DNA from: Methanospirillum sp.
Lineage (GTDB): Archaea; Halobacteriota; Methanomicrobia; Methanomicrobiales; Methanospirillaceae
Assembly (NCBI GenBank): GCA_028695895.1
Contig: JAQVIE010000030.1
Location: 1 to 9,423 of the forward strand
Length of the DNA: 9,423 bases
Direction of reading: 5' to 3'
This document shows, piece after piece, positions 1-7,102 of this stretch. Position 1 is the stretch's first letter, and each line of letters starts with the position of its first letter. The notes beneath the pieces were generated by a model, which did no database searches, had not been told where the DNA came from, and was given only the letters and a program-made list of their open reading frames with translations. Position numbers and translations under genes: made by a program.

Positions 1-1149
1 GCAAAGAACATCAGGCAGCAAAACCTTCTTCCAGCAATCTGCGGGCGGGTCTGTCCGCAGGAAACTCTGTGTGAGGCTCTTTGTATTCTTGGAAAGAAAG
101 AGACACCAATCAGAATCGGCCAGCTTGAGAGATTCGCAGCTGACGAAGAACGGAAACATGGCCTAACTGTCCCTGCACGAAAGACTGCAACAGGTAAACG
201 GATTGCTGTTATCGGATCCGGGCCTGCAGGTATTGTTGCAGCAGGGGAACTTGCAAAAGAGGGTCATGATATTGTCCTGTACGAGTCACTCCATGCACCA
301 GGTGGTGTCCTGACTTATGGAATTCCTTCTTTTCGTCTTCCAAAAGATGTAGTAAAGGCAGAGATTGATCTCATCCTTGCTATGGGTGTTGATCTTCGTC
401 TTAACCACCTGGTTGGAAGAACGGTCTCATATGAAGAACTGGAAGGGTATGATGCCATTCTTCTCGGAACCGGAGCAGGTCTTCCGTACTTCATGGGTAT
501 TCCGGGTGAGAATCTGAGCGGTGTTTATTCTGCAAATGAATTCCTGACCCGGGTCAATCTCATGCATGCTGAGCGGTTCCCTGAGTTTGATACCCCGGTT
601 GCCAGAATGAGCCGGGTAGTTGTTGTCGGTGGCGGGAATGTTGCGATGGATGCAGCCAGAACTGCACGACGGATGGGTGCCAGGGTAACTCTTGTCTACC
701 GGAGACGTGAAGAAGACCTGCCGGCCCGTGCAGCTGAAGTCCATCATGCCATAGAAGAGGGGGTTGAATTTGTCACCTGTTCAAACCCTGTTCAGATCAT
801 TGGTGAACAGACTGTTACCGGTATTAAATGTATTAGAATGCAGATGTGCAATCTTGATGAGAGTGGCCGACCAATCCCTGAACCAATCGCTAATGATACT
901 TTTATCATAGACTGTGACGTTGTCATTCAAGCGATCGGACAAGGTCCAAACCCGGTTCTCGTCAACCAGATTCCAGGTCTTGAAAAAGGAAGAGCAGACA
1001 ATGTTATCACTGGAGAAGATGGCAAAACCTCTCACCCGAAGATCTTTGCAGCCGGTGATGTCACCACCGGGGCAGCTACAGTCATTCTTGCAATGGGTGG
1101 AGCAAAACTGGCAGCATGTTCAATAAGTGAAATGCTTTCATTAAAGTAA
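1..1149 (+). CDS. gltA: NAD(P)-dependent FAD/Fe-S oxidoreductase, GltA (glutamate synthase small-subunit)/NfnB-like, 5' end outside window
   Basis: The reading frame is open from base 1 to the TAA at 1147-1149, giving 382 visible residues. The family usually has about 440-480, so roughly 70-90 N-terminal residues lie off the left edge. Visible in order: a cysteine cluster C14-x3-C18-x5-C24-x3-C28 in the context CGRVCPQE, which ligates a 4Fe-4S centre in this family; a first Rossmann motif GSGPAG at 72-77 (FAD); a second, GGGNVAMD, at 210-217 (NADPH); and the C-terminal FAD motif AAGD at 350-353 followed by TGAATVILAMGG. These proteins pass electrons between NADPH, flavin and Fe-S centres. Family members serve as the glutamate synthase small subunit, as a stand-alone archaeal GltA, or as the large subunit of NADH-dependent ferredoxin:NADP oxidoreductase (Nfn/Sud). 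The partner gene, if any, lies upstream and out of view, so the exact role is undecided. The next gene starts 3 nt after the stop, implying one transcript. Confidence 0.9.
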   Translation, partial: AKNIRQQNLLPAICGRVCPQETLCEALCILGKKETPIRIGQLERFAADEERKHGLTVPARKTATGKRIAVIGSGPAGIVAAGELAKEGHDIVLYESLHAPGGVLTYGIPSFRLPKDVVKAEIDLILAMGVDLRLNHLVGRTVSYEELEGYDAILLGTGAGLPYFMGIPGENLSGVYSANEFLTRVNLMHAERFPEFDTPVARMSRVVVVGGGNVAMDAARTARRMGARVTLVYRRREEDLPARAAEVHHAIEEGVEFVTCSNPVQIIGEQTVTGIKCIRMQMCNLDESGRPIPEPIANDTFIIDCDVVIQAIGQGPNPVLVNQIPGLEKGRADNVITGEDGKTSHPKIFAAGDVTTGAATVILAMGGAKLAACSISEMLSLK

Positions 1150-1152
1150 CAA

Positions 1153-1608
1153 ATGACTGCCGTATTATTTCCTGAACAACTGGAGCAGGTAACAGAATAT
1201 AAATTCAGAGACAAGTCTCTCCTGCTCAGGGCACTTACCAGACTTGCCTATAGTAAAGAACGAGGTCTGTCAGAGGATTCGCATCTTGATGCTTTTGCAA
1301 CCCTGGGAGATGCAGTTATTGAATTAATTATTCTAACAAGACTTGTTAAAGGAGGTGAGCATGACAAAGGGGAGGTATCCATGAAAAAAATGGATCTTGT
1401 TAATATGTCAGTGCTCAGGGATGCAGCCCGTTCTATTCATCTTGAACAATATGTCAGATGGGGAAAAGGAGAAGCACGGATGCATGTCTGGACCTCAGGA
1501 CGGGTTCTTGCTGAGTGCATGGAAGCTTTTACTGGTGCTATTTACCTTGACGGTGGTATTGATGCAGCGGAAGAGGTACTGGACAGGCTTTCCCTGCTTC
1601 CAGAATAG
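1153..1608 (+). CDS. RNase III-domain protein without dsRNA-binding domain
   Basis: This 151-aa protein is a single RNase III domain: helix start FPEQLEQVTEYKFRD (6-20), LLRALT (24-29), the signature region DAFATLGDAVIEL (46-58) and a second catalytic helix LAECMEAFTGAIYLDGG (119-135). By alignment from memory with E. coli RNase III (E38, E41, D45, D114, E117), the counterparts here are D46, A49, D53, E121 and E124. The metal ligands at D45 and E117 are kept, E38 and D114 are swapped Asp/Glu, and E41 is lost. There is no C-terminal double-stranded RNA-binding domain, so it resembles Mini-III in architecture. A role in structured-RNA (for example rRNA) processing is plausible but unproven. The ATG lies 3 nt after the gltA stop with no Shine-Dalgarno, suggesting translational coupling. 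An alternative is a non-catalytic RNA-binding homologue. Confidence 0.85.
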   Translation: MTAVLFPEQLEQVTEYKFRDKSLLLRALTRLAYSKERGLSEDSHLDAFATLGDAVIELIILTRLVKGGEHDKGEVSMKKMDLVNMSVLRDAARSIHLEQYVRWGKGEARMHVWTSGRVLAECMEAFTGAIYLDGGIDAAEEVLDRLSLLPE

Positions 1609-1614
1609 TTTCAC

Positions 1615-1661
1615 GCGAAAGAAGATATACTAATAAAAATAATATCTGCAGGAATTTTCGC
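1615..1661 (+). other. Possible nested hairpin in the leader of the flippase-like gene
   Basis: GCGAAA (1615-1620) pairs with TTTCGC (1656-1661), and inside it GATAT (1624-1628) pairs with ATATC (1642-1646). The structure ends one base before the Shine-Dalgarno AAGGAG of the next gene. It could modulate ribosome access or be a processing site for the upstream RNase III transcript. The stems are short and AT-rich, so it may also be chance. Confidence 0.3.
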
Positions 1662-1662
1662 C

Positions 1663-1668
1663 AAGGAG
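1663..1668 (+). promoter_or_regulatory. Shine-Dalgarno site of the flippase-like gene
   Basis: AAGGAG lies 7 nt before the ATG at 1676 and fixes that start. It is one of the clearer ribosome binding sites in the window. Confidence 0.8.
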
Positions 1669-1675
1669 AGAGCTG

Positions 1676-2689
1676 ATGGACAAAAAACAAAAAAAATGGA
1701 TTTATCTGTCTCTTGCATTCTCTATGGTTATCCTCGTCTTTATCCTTGCAACAACGTTTAATGAGGATACAATTCTATATTTATCCCAAATCAATATATT
1801 GTTTTTATTTATCGCGATCGGACTTCGTTTTGTTTCTTTCTCTCTATGGGCTGCACGAATCAAGGTCATGGCAGCATCTCTTGGTTACCATGTAAAATAC
1901 AGTCATTGCTATAATATGGTGGTTGCAAATCTCCTTATCGGTGCCATCACCCCTGGTCAGGCCGGTGGAGAACCGGTTCGTATACATGAGCTCTATAAAG
2001 CTGCCATGCCTCTTGGTGATGCAACAGCGGTTGTTATCATGGAACGTGTACTAGATGCAGTTATTCTTGTTGGATTAACAATATTAAGCCTTTTTGTGAT
2101 GGGAAAAATAATCTGGAATATGGGTGAAGGATTAGTATTCGTAATATTCTTTTCTCTTGCAATTCTTATTTTTTTTGTTGCAATTCTTCTCTTTGCTGCA
2201 AAAAAACCAGTATCTGCAAAAGAGAAGATCATGCGTTTACTGCACTGGATTGAAGGAAAGATGAAGACACCAGGTATTCACCGGATCATTGCCAGTACTG
2301 ACGTTGAATTTGATAATTTCTGCTCTGGTATCACTGCATTCACAGGTCATGGAAAGAGAGGAATCATCCAGGGATCGGTTTTTTCTATTCTTTTCTGGTT
2401 CTCAGAATTTATAGTTGCATCAGTAATTCTAATGGGAATTGGTCTTCCACCGTCAATATATGAATCAATATTAAGTCAGATTATTATCGCATTGGTCAGT
2501 ATGATTCCTTTAACTCCGGGAGCATCAGGTATTGCAGAACTCTCGGCAACACCACTATATGCTTTGTTTGTACCGACTGCAGCTCTTGGAGTTTTTATCA
2601 TCCTGTGGAGACTGATAATGTTTTATCTGAACATATTATTTGGAGTAATCTCAACAGTCCTGATATTTAAACGTGAAATATCTACTTAA
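1676..2689 (+). CDS. Polytopic membrane protein, YbhN/UPF0104 (COG0392) flippase-like family
   Basis: This 337-aa protein is strongly hydrophobic, with about 7-8 likely membrane helices near residues 8-25, 41-60, 78-92, 118-141, 153-174, 233-254, 262-283 and 297-330. A more polar loop occupies 175-230. Two glycine/proline motifs typical of the family are visible: TPGQAGGEP at 92-100 and TPGASGIAEL at 280-289. The family is related to the membrane part of lysylphosphatidylglycerol synthase (MprF) and to the multi-spanning part of archaeal glycosylation proteins. It is generally annotated as lipid or lipid-linked sugar translocase, but most members are uncharacterised. There is no synthetase domain, so it is not a full MprF. 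The short basic N-terminus (DKKQKK) should sit in the cytoplasm by the positive-inside rule. The 67-nt gap from the RNase III gene leaves room for its own promoter. An A8 tract sits at 1689-1696. Confidence 0.85.
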   Translation: MDKKQKKWIYLSLAFSMVILVFILATTFNEDTILYLSQINILFLFIAIGLRFVSFSLWAARIKVMAASLGYHVKYSHCYNMVVANLLIGAITPGQAGGEPVRIHELYKAAMPLGDATAVVIMERVLDAVILVGLTILSLFVMGKIIWNMGEGLVFVIFFSLAILIFFVAILLFAAKKPVSAKEKIMRLLHWIEGKMKTPGIHRIIASTDVEFDNFCSGITAFTGHGKRGIIQGSVFSILFWFSEFIVASVILMGIGLPPSIYESILSQIIIALVSMIPLTPGASGIAELSATPLYALFVPTAALGVFIILWRLIMFYLNILFGVISTVLIFKREIST

Positions 2690-2748
2690 TTTTATAATAT
2701 TTAAAATATTAATTAATAAAGAAATAAAGAATTAAATTTAGAGATTTA
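2690..2748. terminator. AT-rich convergent intergenic region, probable bidirectional termination zone
   Basis: Only 59 nt separate the flippase-like stop (+) from the argF stop (-). The region is almost purely A/T, with a small inverted repeat (AATATT-TAA-AATATT near 2697-2711) and T-rich runs on both strands. T-rich tracts just past stops are typical archaeal termination signals. No strong GC hairpin is present. Confidence 0.45.
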
Positions 2749-3657
2749 TTAAGCCAATAATCTTACTAATAGAGCTTTTTGAATATGTAATCTGTTTTCT
2801 GCCTGATCCCATACTGCACTTCTTTTGCTATCAATTACTTCATCAGTAATCTCCCAGTTACGGTGCGCCGGGAGACAATGCATCACAATGGCACCAGGCT
2901 TAGCCTTTGACATAAGGTCAGAATTTACCTGATAGGGCATAAAGATTTTTTTTCTTTGTTCAACCTCTTCTTCCTGTCCCATGGAAATCCAGGTATCTGT
3001 CATTATTACATCAGCATCAGCAGCAGCAACTCCAGGATCAGTTACAACTCTGACTTTGGCACCCATACGTAACGCTTCACTTACTATCTCATTTTTCGGA
3101 GCAAATTCTGATGGTGAAGCGATGATTACTTCCATCCCGGTCAATATGGTACTAAGAATTAGAGAGGTGCAGACATTATTTCCATCACCTATCCAGGCTA
3201 CCCTGATACCTTCAGTACGAAAGAGCCATTCATTGATGGTCATGATATCAGCAAGGGTCTGACAGGGGTGTTCCCGATCTGACAGACCATTGATAACCGG
3301 AATATCAGAATGTGTAGCAAATTCAATGACCTCGTCATGCCTGCTTGCCCTTATCATGATGGCAGATACGAACCTGGACATGACCCTTGCAGTATCACGA
3401 ATTGCCTCTCCCCGGCCCAGTTGCATATCTTTCGGATTAAGAAACAGAGCATGACCACCCAGCTCATACATTCCGGTTTCAAAAGATATTCTCGTTCTGG
3501 TGGAAGATTTTTCAAATATCATCCCAAGTGTTTTGTGTGCGAGAACCGGCGTATGTACACCGACTTTTCTCTCTTCTTTTAACTTTCTTGCATGTGCAAT
3601 GAGGTTTATAAGTTCCTCTCTGGAGATATCAAGAATTGATAAAAAATCTTTATTCAT
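2749..3657 (-). CDS. argF: Ornithine carbamoyltransferase
   Basis: This 302-aa protein is full length for the family. It transfers the carbamoyl group from carbamoyl phosphate to ornithine, making citrulline in cytoplasmic arginine synthesis. Diagnostic motifs are all present: SSTRTR at 51-56 (carbamoyl phosphate binding), HPCQ at 130-133, DTWISMG at 221-227 (ornithine-side SMG loop) and HCLPAHR at 260-266 with the catalytic Cys261. The HCLP and SMG motifs distinguish it from aspartate carbamoyltransferase. The ATG overlaps the purD stop by 4 nt (ATGA), and an AAGGAGAT site (3661-3668 on the minus strand) lies inside the end of purD. It is therefore the second gene of a purD-argF operon. No lost residues are seen. 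Confidence 0.97.
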   Translation of the reverse strand: MNKDFLSILDISREELINLIAHARKLKEERKVGVHTPVLAHKTLGMIFEKSSTRTRISFETGMYELGGHALFLNPKDMQLGRGEAIRDTARVMSRFVSAIMIRASRHDEVIEFATHSDIPVINGLSDREHPCQTLADIMTINEWLFRTEGIRVAWIGDGNNVCTSLILSTILTGMEVIIASPSEFAPKNEIVSEALRMGAKVRVVTDPGVAAADADVIMTDTWISMGQEEEVEQRKKIFMPYQVNSDLMSKAKPGAIVMHCLPAHRNWEITDEVIDSKRSAVWDQAENRLHIQKALLVRLLA

Positions 3658-4952
3658 CTGATCTCCTTCATGTGCGTAATTCTCTTGTCAAGGACTGCCC
3701 TGGTTCCGATATCCCTACGATGTCTTACCGGACCCACTACCGCTGATGCAGCCTCTTCTGCTATTCTTTCTGCCTCATCAAGAGTATCACCTATACCGAC
3801 ATATGCCATGGTCCTTGAGCTCTGGGTAACCAGGTATTCTCCATCCCTGACAACACTTGCATAATAACAGAGTGCTTTATTATCAGGCTCAATAATCAGT
3901 TTTCCTCCTGATATTGGTGCATCCGGGTATCCTTCCGGAACAAGATACTTACAGACTGACGCTTTTTTTGCAAAATGAACTTCTGTTTTATCCAATGTTC
4001 CTTCGGTGATTGCCTGAACCAGGGTTGTAAAGTCACTGGTAAGCAATGAAAGAACATTCATCGCCTCCGGATCCCCAAATCTGGCATTAAATTCGATGAC
4101 CATCGGACCATTTGCTGTATTCATGAATTGCCCGTAGAGTATACCTACAAAAGGAGTTCCTTCAGAAACAAGAGAGGCAACGGTCTGTTTCATAATTGAA
4201 AAAGCTTTTTTGTAGTCTTCATCAGTCACAAAGGGTAATTTGTGTTCTGGAAGGGTATATGAACCCATACCGCCGGTATTAGGGCCGATATCTCCTTCAT
4301 AGGCCCGTTTATGATCCTGAACCAGAGGCATTGGGATAAGGTGATTACCATCGGTAAATACCTGCAGGGTAAACTCTTCACCGATGAGGCGTTCCTCAAT
4401 AACTAAATCACCTTTAAGCTCATGAACATATCTGCAGGCTTCTTCCCTTGTTAGATGTTCTCCCATGATCCTGACACCTTTTCCCCCGGTAAGGCCGGAT
4501 GGTTTTATTGCATATTCTTTATCAGAGGATTTAAGAAATTCTTCAGCTTCTTTTCCCGAATGGAAGATATGGTACTCGGGAAGACCGGCGATATTATATT
4601 TTTTCATAAGGTTTCTGCAGAATGATTTATCAGTTTCAATCCTGGCCGCCAGTTTTGTAGGACCGACACACCTGACCCCTGCTATAGTTAACGCATCCAC
4701 AACACCGGTCTCAAGAGGGGCTTCAGGACCAATACAGGCATACTGAATCTGATACTCAAGACAGAACCTTTTCGCCTTTTCTGGATCAGTCTCAGATGCT
4801 ATTAGAACCTTGTATGCAAGTTCTGCAATTCCCGGATTCAACCTGCTCATTATCGCAAATATTCTGGTCTTTGGATTTTTAGAAAGAGCTTTTGCAATGG
4901 CATGTTCTCTGCCTCCGCCTCCAACAACAAGGATGTTTGTGTTTGTATTCAT
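3654..4952 (-). CDS. purD: Phosphoribosylamine-glycine ligase (GAR synthetase)
   Basis: This 432-aa ATP-grasp enzyme joins glycine to phosphoribosylamine in purine synthesis. Visible in order: N-domain GGGGREHA (11-18), GPEAPL (75-80), the ATP-binding [11 protein letters not shown] (150-160), the family block [12 protein letters not shown] (221-232), the metal-binding [10 protein letters not shown] (287-296, with E287 and N289) and the C-terminal SSRTMAYVG (378-386). Length matches the family. An in-frame ATG exists 9 codons upstream at 4979. I prefer 4952 because GGAG lies 7 nt before it (4960-4963), the protein then begins just before the Rossmann strand as usual, and the likely TATA box sits too close to 4979. 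It is the first gene of the operon with argF, with which it overlaps by 4 nt. Confidence 0.96.
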   Translation of the reverse strand: MNTNTNILVVGGGGREHAIAKALSKNPKTRIFAIMSRLNPGIAELAYKVLIASETDPEKAKRFCLEYQIQYACIGPEAPLETGVVDALTIAGVRCVGPTKLAARIETDKSFCRNLMKKYNIAGLPEYHIFHSGKEAEEFLKSSDKEYAIKPSGLTGGKGVRIMGEHLTREEACRYVHELKGDLVIEERLIGEEFTLQVFTDGNHLIPMPLVQDHKRAYEGDIGPNTGGMGSYTLPEHKLPFVTDEDYKKAFSIMKQTVASLVSEGTPFVGILYGQFMNTANGPMVIEFNARFGDPEAMNVLSLLTSDFTTLVQAITEGTLDKTEVHFAKKASVCKYLVPEGYPDAPISGGKLIIEPDNKALCYYASVVRDGEYLVTQSSRTMAYVGIGDTLDEAERIAEEAASAVVGPVRHRRDIGTRAVLDKRITHMKEIR

Positions 4953-4990
4953 TTTTAAACTCCGATGAAATTTTATCATTCTTTCAAAAT

Positions 4991-5004
4991 AAAAATTTAA
5001 AAAG
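4991..5004 (-). promoter_or_regulatory. Probable TATA box of the purD-argF operon
   Basis: Read on the minus strand, the region gives TTTTTAAATTTTTA. Transcription would start about 25 nt downstream, near 4970, giving a leader of roughly 18 nt that contains the GGAG site. This also argues that the upstream ATG at 4979 is not used. Confidence 0.5.
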
Positions 5005-5235
5005 TGTCTGGAACAACCACCGTTTCATAGAAACAGGTAAAGATACTGGTCACTATGTGAATGATGTACTCTGCTTTTCTAAAAAGATAATAAAAACAAA
5101 TCAGGTGAGGGACAGAAATAATATATCCCCTGGTTCGGACTGCCATAGATATCGGATCTAAAATTATATTCTTGTACCAATATGCGGTTTATCTCATTAA
5201 ACCTATCATTTTATCATCAGACAGTTTACTTTTTC

Positions 5236-5250
5236 AAATATAATATTTTA
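5236..5250 (+). promoter_or_regulatory. Probable TATA box of the radical SAM-uppS operon
   Basis: AAATATAATATTTTA fits an archaeal TATA element. Start of transcription about 25 nt downstream, near 5270-5275, would give a leader of about 40 nt that includes the GGAGAT at 5295-5300. A second AT-rich stretch at 5275-5292 is too close to the start codon to serve with that ribosome site. Confidence 0.4.
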
Positions 5251-5313
5251 TTTTCTATCCGGATACTATTTAACTTCATATAGAGAATATAAAAGGAGAT
5301 TATCTGATTTGCA

Positions 5314-6327
5314 ATGGATGATAACACTTCTGAAGATCTTCCTCCTCATAGTAGACTATCTGCCGGATGCACACTTTGTTACGAAGGAGCTAAGCTAGTA
5401 CTTTTCCTTACCGGGTTATGCCATCGAGATTGCTGGTATTGCCCGCTTTCACAGGAAAGAAAAAACCACGATGTTATTTATGCAAATGAGCATATGATAT
5501 CTTCTCCTGAAGAAATGATTCAGGTTGCCAGACGGATGTCCGCTCTGGGGACTGGAATTACAGGAGGAGATCCATTTTATTTTCCAAATCGACTTATAGA
5601 ATACGCGGGGGCATTGAAAAAAGAATTTGGCTCTGAACATCATATTCATCTGTATACCGGAATGGCCCCGACCGAAAAGATAATTAAATCAATCATCGGT
5701 CTTATTGATGAAATCCGATTTCATCCACCTGGTGAATTATGGTCAAATCTGAAAGATACACCTTTTCATGACAGTATACAATGTGCAAAAAAAGCAGGTC
5801 TGGATGTTGGAATAGAAGTCCCCTCCCTTCCCAATATTGATGACCTGGCTGATTATCTTCCAATTATTGATTTTATTAACATCAATGAATTGGAATGGGG
5901 AGATTCCAATGCAGATGAAATGAGAAAGAGAGGCTACCTTCTGAGGGGAGATGTATCAAATGCTATACAGGGGGGCTGGGAAAGTGCTAAAAAAATTGCA
6001 AGTCTTCCAAAAGTTCACTGGTGTTCATCTGATTTTAAAGACAGGGTTCAGCTAAGAATGCGACTTAGAAGAATTGCTGCAAATACCGCCAGAGAATTTG
6101 ATGAAATTACTGAAGATGGCACAATAATCTACGGAGTCTGGGAATGTGATGGCCTTAGAGTAACTCTGCCTGAAAACCTGGACAATGCCCTTTTTGAAAG
6201 ATATGATGATCGAATTGAGACAGGTTGGTGGATATTGGAAGAGATTGCCGGAAGAATAAAAGGCACGGCATATTACATTGAGCGATATCCTGATAATGGT
6301 ATTATCATTGAGGTGACGCCGGTATGA
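5314..6327 (+). CDS. Radical SAM protein, archaeal COG2108-like (related to PFL-activating enzyme), function unknown
   Basis: This 337-aa protein carries the radical SAM cluster motif C36-x3-C40-x2-C43 (CHRDCWYC) and a SAM-binding TGGDPF at 83-88, so it should bind a 4Fe-4S cluster and cleave S-adenosylmethionine. An extra C19-x2-C22 pair precedes the cluster, and C237 (HWCSS) and C278 lie in the C-terminal part. They could hold a second metal site. The block NELEWGDSN (191-199) plus RGYLLRGD (206-213) matches my recollection of this archaeal family, whose substrate I do not know. The ATG at 5314 is the only in-frame choice because a TGA occurs at 5305-5307, but the ribosome site GGAGAT ends 13 nt upstream, an unusually long spacing. 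The stop overlaps uppS by 4 nt (ATGA), so the two are translationally coupled and may act in one pathway. Confidence 0.88.
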   Translation: MDDNTSEDLPPHSRLSAGCTLCYEGAKLVLFLTGLCHRDCWYCPLSQERKNHDVIYANEHMISSPEEMIQVARRMSALGTGITGGDPFYFPNRLIEYAGALKKEFGSEHHIHLYTGMAPTEKIIKSIIGLIDEIRFHPPGELWSNLKDTPFHDSIQCAKKAGLDVGIEVPSLPNIDDLADYLPIIDFININELEWGDSNADEMRKRGYLLRGDVSNAIQGGWESAKKIASLPKVHWCSSDFKDRVQLRMRLRRIAANTAREFDEITEDGTIIYGVWECDGLRVTLPENLDNALFERYDDRIETGWWILEEIAGRIKGTAYYIERYPDNGIIIEVTPV

Positions 6328-7100
6328 TTCGCTGGTTCATTGAACATATCTATGAATATTTTGTCTTCAAGCAATGTTTACATATTCCTCGCCATATTGC
6401 AATAATTCAGGATGGAAATCGTAGATTTGCAAAAAAAAGAGGAATCGCAACTGCATCCGGACATCGCGCAGGTGCAGACAGGACCGAAGAAGTGTTGGAA
6501 TGGGCCCAGGAGCTGGGAATCCACCACATTACCCTTTACACCTTTTCCACTGAAAATTTTAACAGAACTGATGAAGAGATTCAAAATCTTTTCAGACTGT
6601 TCAAAGAAAAATTAGACCGAATATATCTTGATGAACGTGTTCATAAATATGGAATACGCATCCAGATGATTGGAGATCGGGAGATGCTTCCTGAAAATCT
6701 CCGAAATGCTGTTGAACAAGCTGAAACAGCAACAGCTCATTATGACAATTTCTATCTTAATATGGCTCTCGCATATGGCGGGCGAAACGAGATGTTGCGG
6801 ACAACAGCAAAAATTCTTGATGATGTAAGAAAAAATAAGATCTCCAGAGATGATATTACACCAGCACTCTTTGAAGAAAACCTCTATGGAAATAATATCA
6901 CACTTCCTCCTGTAGATCTAATCATCCGAACTGGAAATGAATATAGAACCTCTAACTTTCTCCCATGGCTTGCTAACGGGCACGAATCAGCTGTTTATTT
7001 CTGTGCACCATACTGGCCAAATTTTCGAAAGCTCGATATGCTTCGTGCTATAAGAGTTTATTCAGAACGCCAGGAGATGAAAAAAAGAATATCCTGTTAA
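6324..7100 (+). CDS. uppS: cis-Prenyltransferase (polyprenyl diphosphate synthase), catalytic subunit
   Basis: This 258-aa enzyme of the UppS/DHDDS family adds isopentenyl units in cis to an allylic diphosphate, producing the carrier lipid precursor for glycan assembly. Visible motifs: DGNRR at 30-34 with catalytic D30, GHRAGA at 46-51, YTFSTENFNR at 72-81, ALAYGGRNE at 148-156, RTGNEYRTSNF at 202-212 (diphosphate-binding arginines and serine) and the archaeal-type segment GHESAVYFCAPYWPNF at 219-234. The C-terminus ends in EMKKRISC and lacks the RxG motif found in one-subunit bacterial enzymes, as in eukaryotic DHDDS. The ATG overlaps the radical SAM stop by 4 nt, and GAGGTGA (6310-6316) lies 7 nt before it. 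An A8 tract (6431-6438) follows the DGNRRF codons. It probably works with the converging gene at 7103-7729. Confidence 0.95.
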   Translation: MIRWFIEHIYEYFVFKQCLHIPRHIAIIQDGNRRFAKKRGIATASGHRAGADRTEEVLEWAQELGIHHITLYTFSTENFNRTDEEIQNLFRLFKEKLDRIYLDERVHKYGIRIQMIGDREMLPENLRNAVEQAETATAHYDNFYLNMALAYGGRNEMLRTTAKILDDVRKNKISRDDITPALFEENLYGNNITLPPVDLIIRTGNEYRTSNFLPWLANGHESAVYFCAPYWPNFRKLDMLRAIRVYSERQEMKKRISC

Positions 7101-7102
7101 TT

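Larger units (their letters stand above)
4953..5313. other. 361-nt divergent intergenic region between purD and the radical SAM gene
   Basis: Apart from promoters at either end, no gene is supported here. Small structures seen: a hairpin GTTTC-ATA-GAAAC (5022-5034), a dyad TCAC-TAT-GTGA (5050-5060), GGGA/TCCC (5109-5112 with 5126-5129) and TAGAT/ATCTA (5146-5150 with 5156-5160). The stretch 5040-5160 is visibly less AT-rich than the flanks, which could mean operator sites or an unannotated small RNA. I cannot assign it to a known RNA family. Confidence 0.5.

Noticed and set aside
427..1035. Minus-strand ORFs opposite gltA
   Set aside because: They are shadows of the conserved oxidoreductase frame with no motif of their own.
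2981..3582. Plus-strand ORFs antisense to argF
   Set aside because: They are shadows of the well-supported argF frame.
4953..4979. Longer purD start at ATG 4979 (9 extra residues)
   Set aside because: It lies just after the TATA-like element with no ribosome site, while ATG 4952 has GGAG at 7 nt and fits the family N-terminus.
5059..5066. ATGATGT resembling a C box of an archaeal C/D guide RNA
   Set aside because: It is one mismatch from consensus and no D box CTGA lies at the expected distance.
5128..5142. GGTTCGGAC resembling a tRNA T-arm
   Set aside because: No matching acceptor stem, anticodon arm or D-arm is found around it.
4892..5161. 89-codon plus-strand ORF over the purD start and intergenic region
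   Set aside because: About a fifth to a quarter of it is antisense to purD, it has no recognisable domain and no ribosome site, and its composition is unlike a real protein.
5309..5398. Short TTG-initiated ORF with ideal spacing to GGAGAT before the radical SAM gene
   Set aside because: It is out of frame with the radical SAM protein and wholly overlapped by its coding sequence, with no conserved feature. The long spacing to ATG 5314 remains a small oddity.
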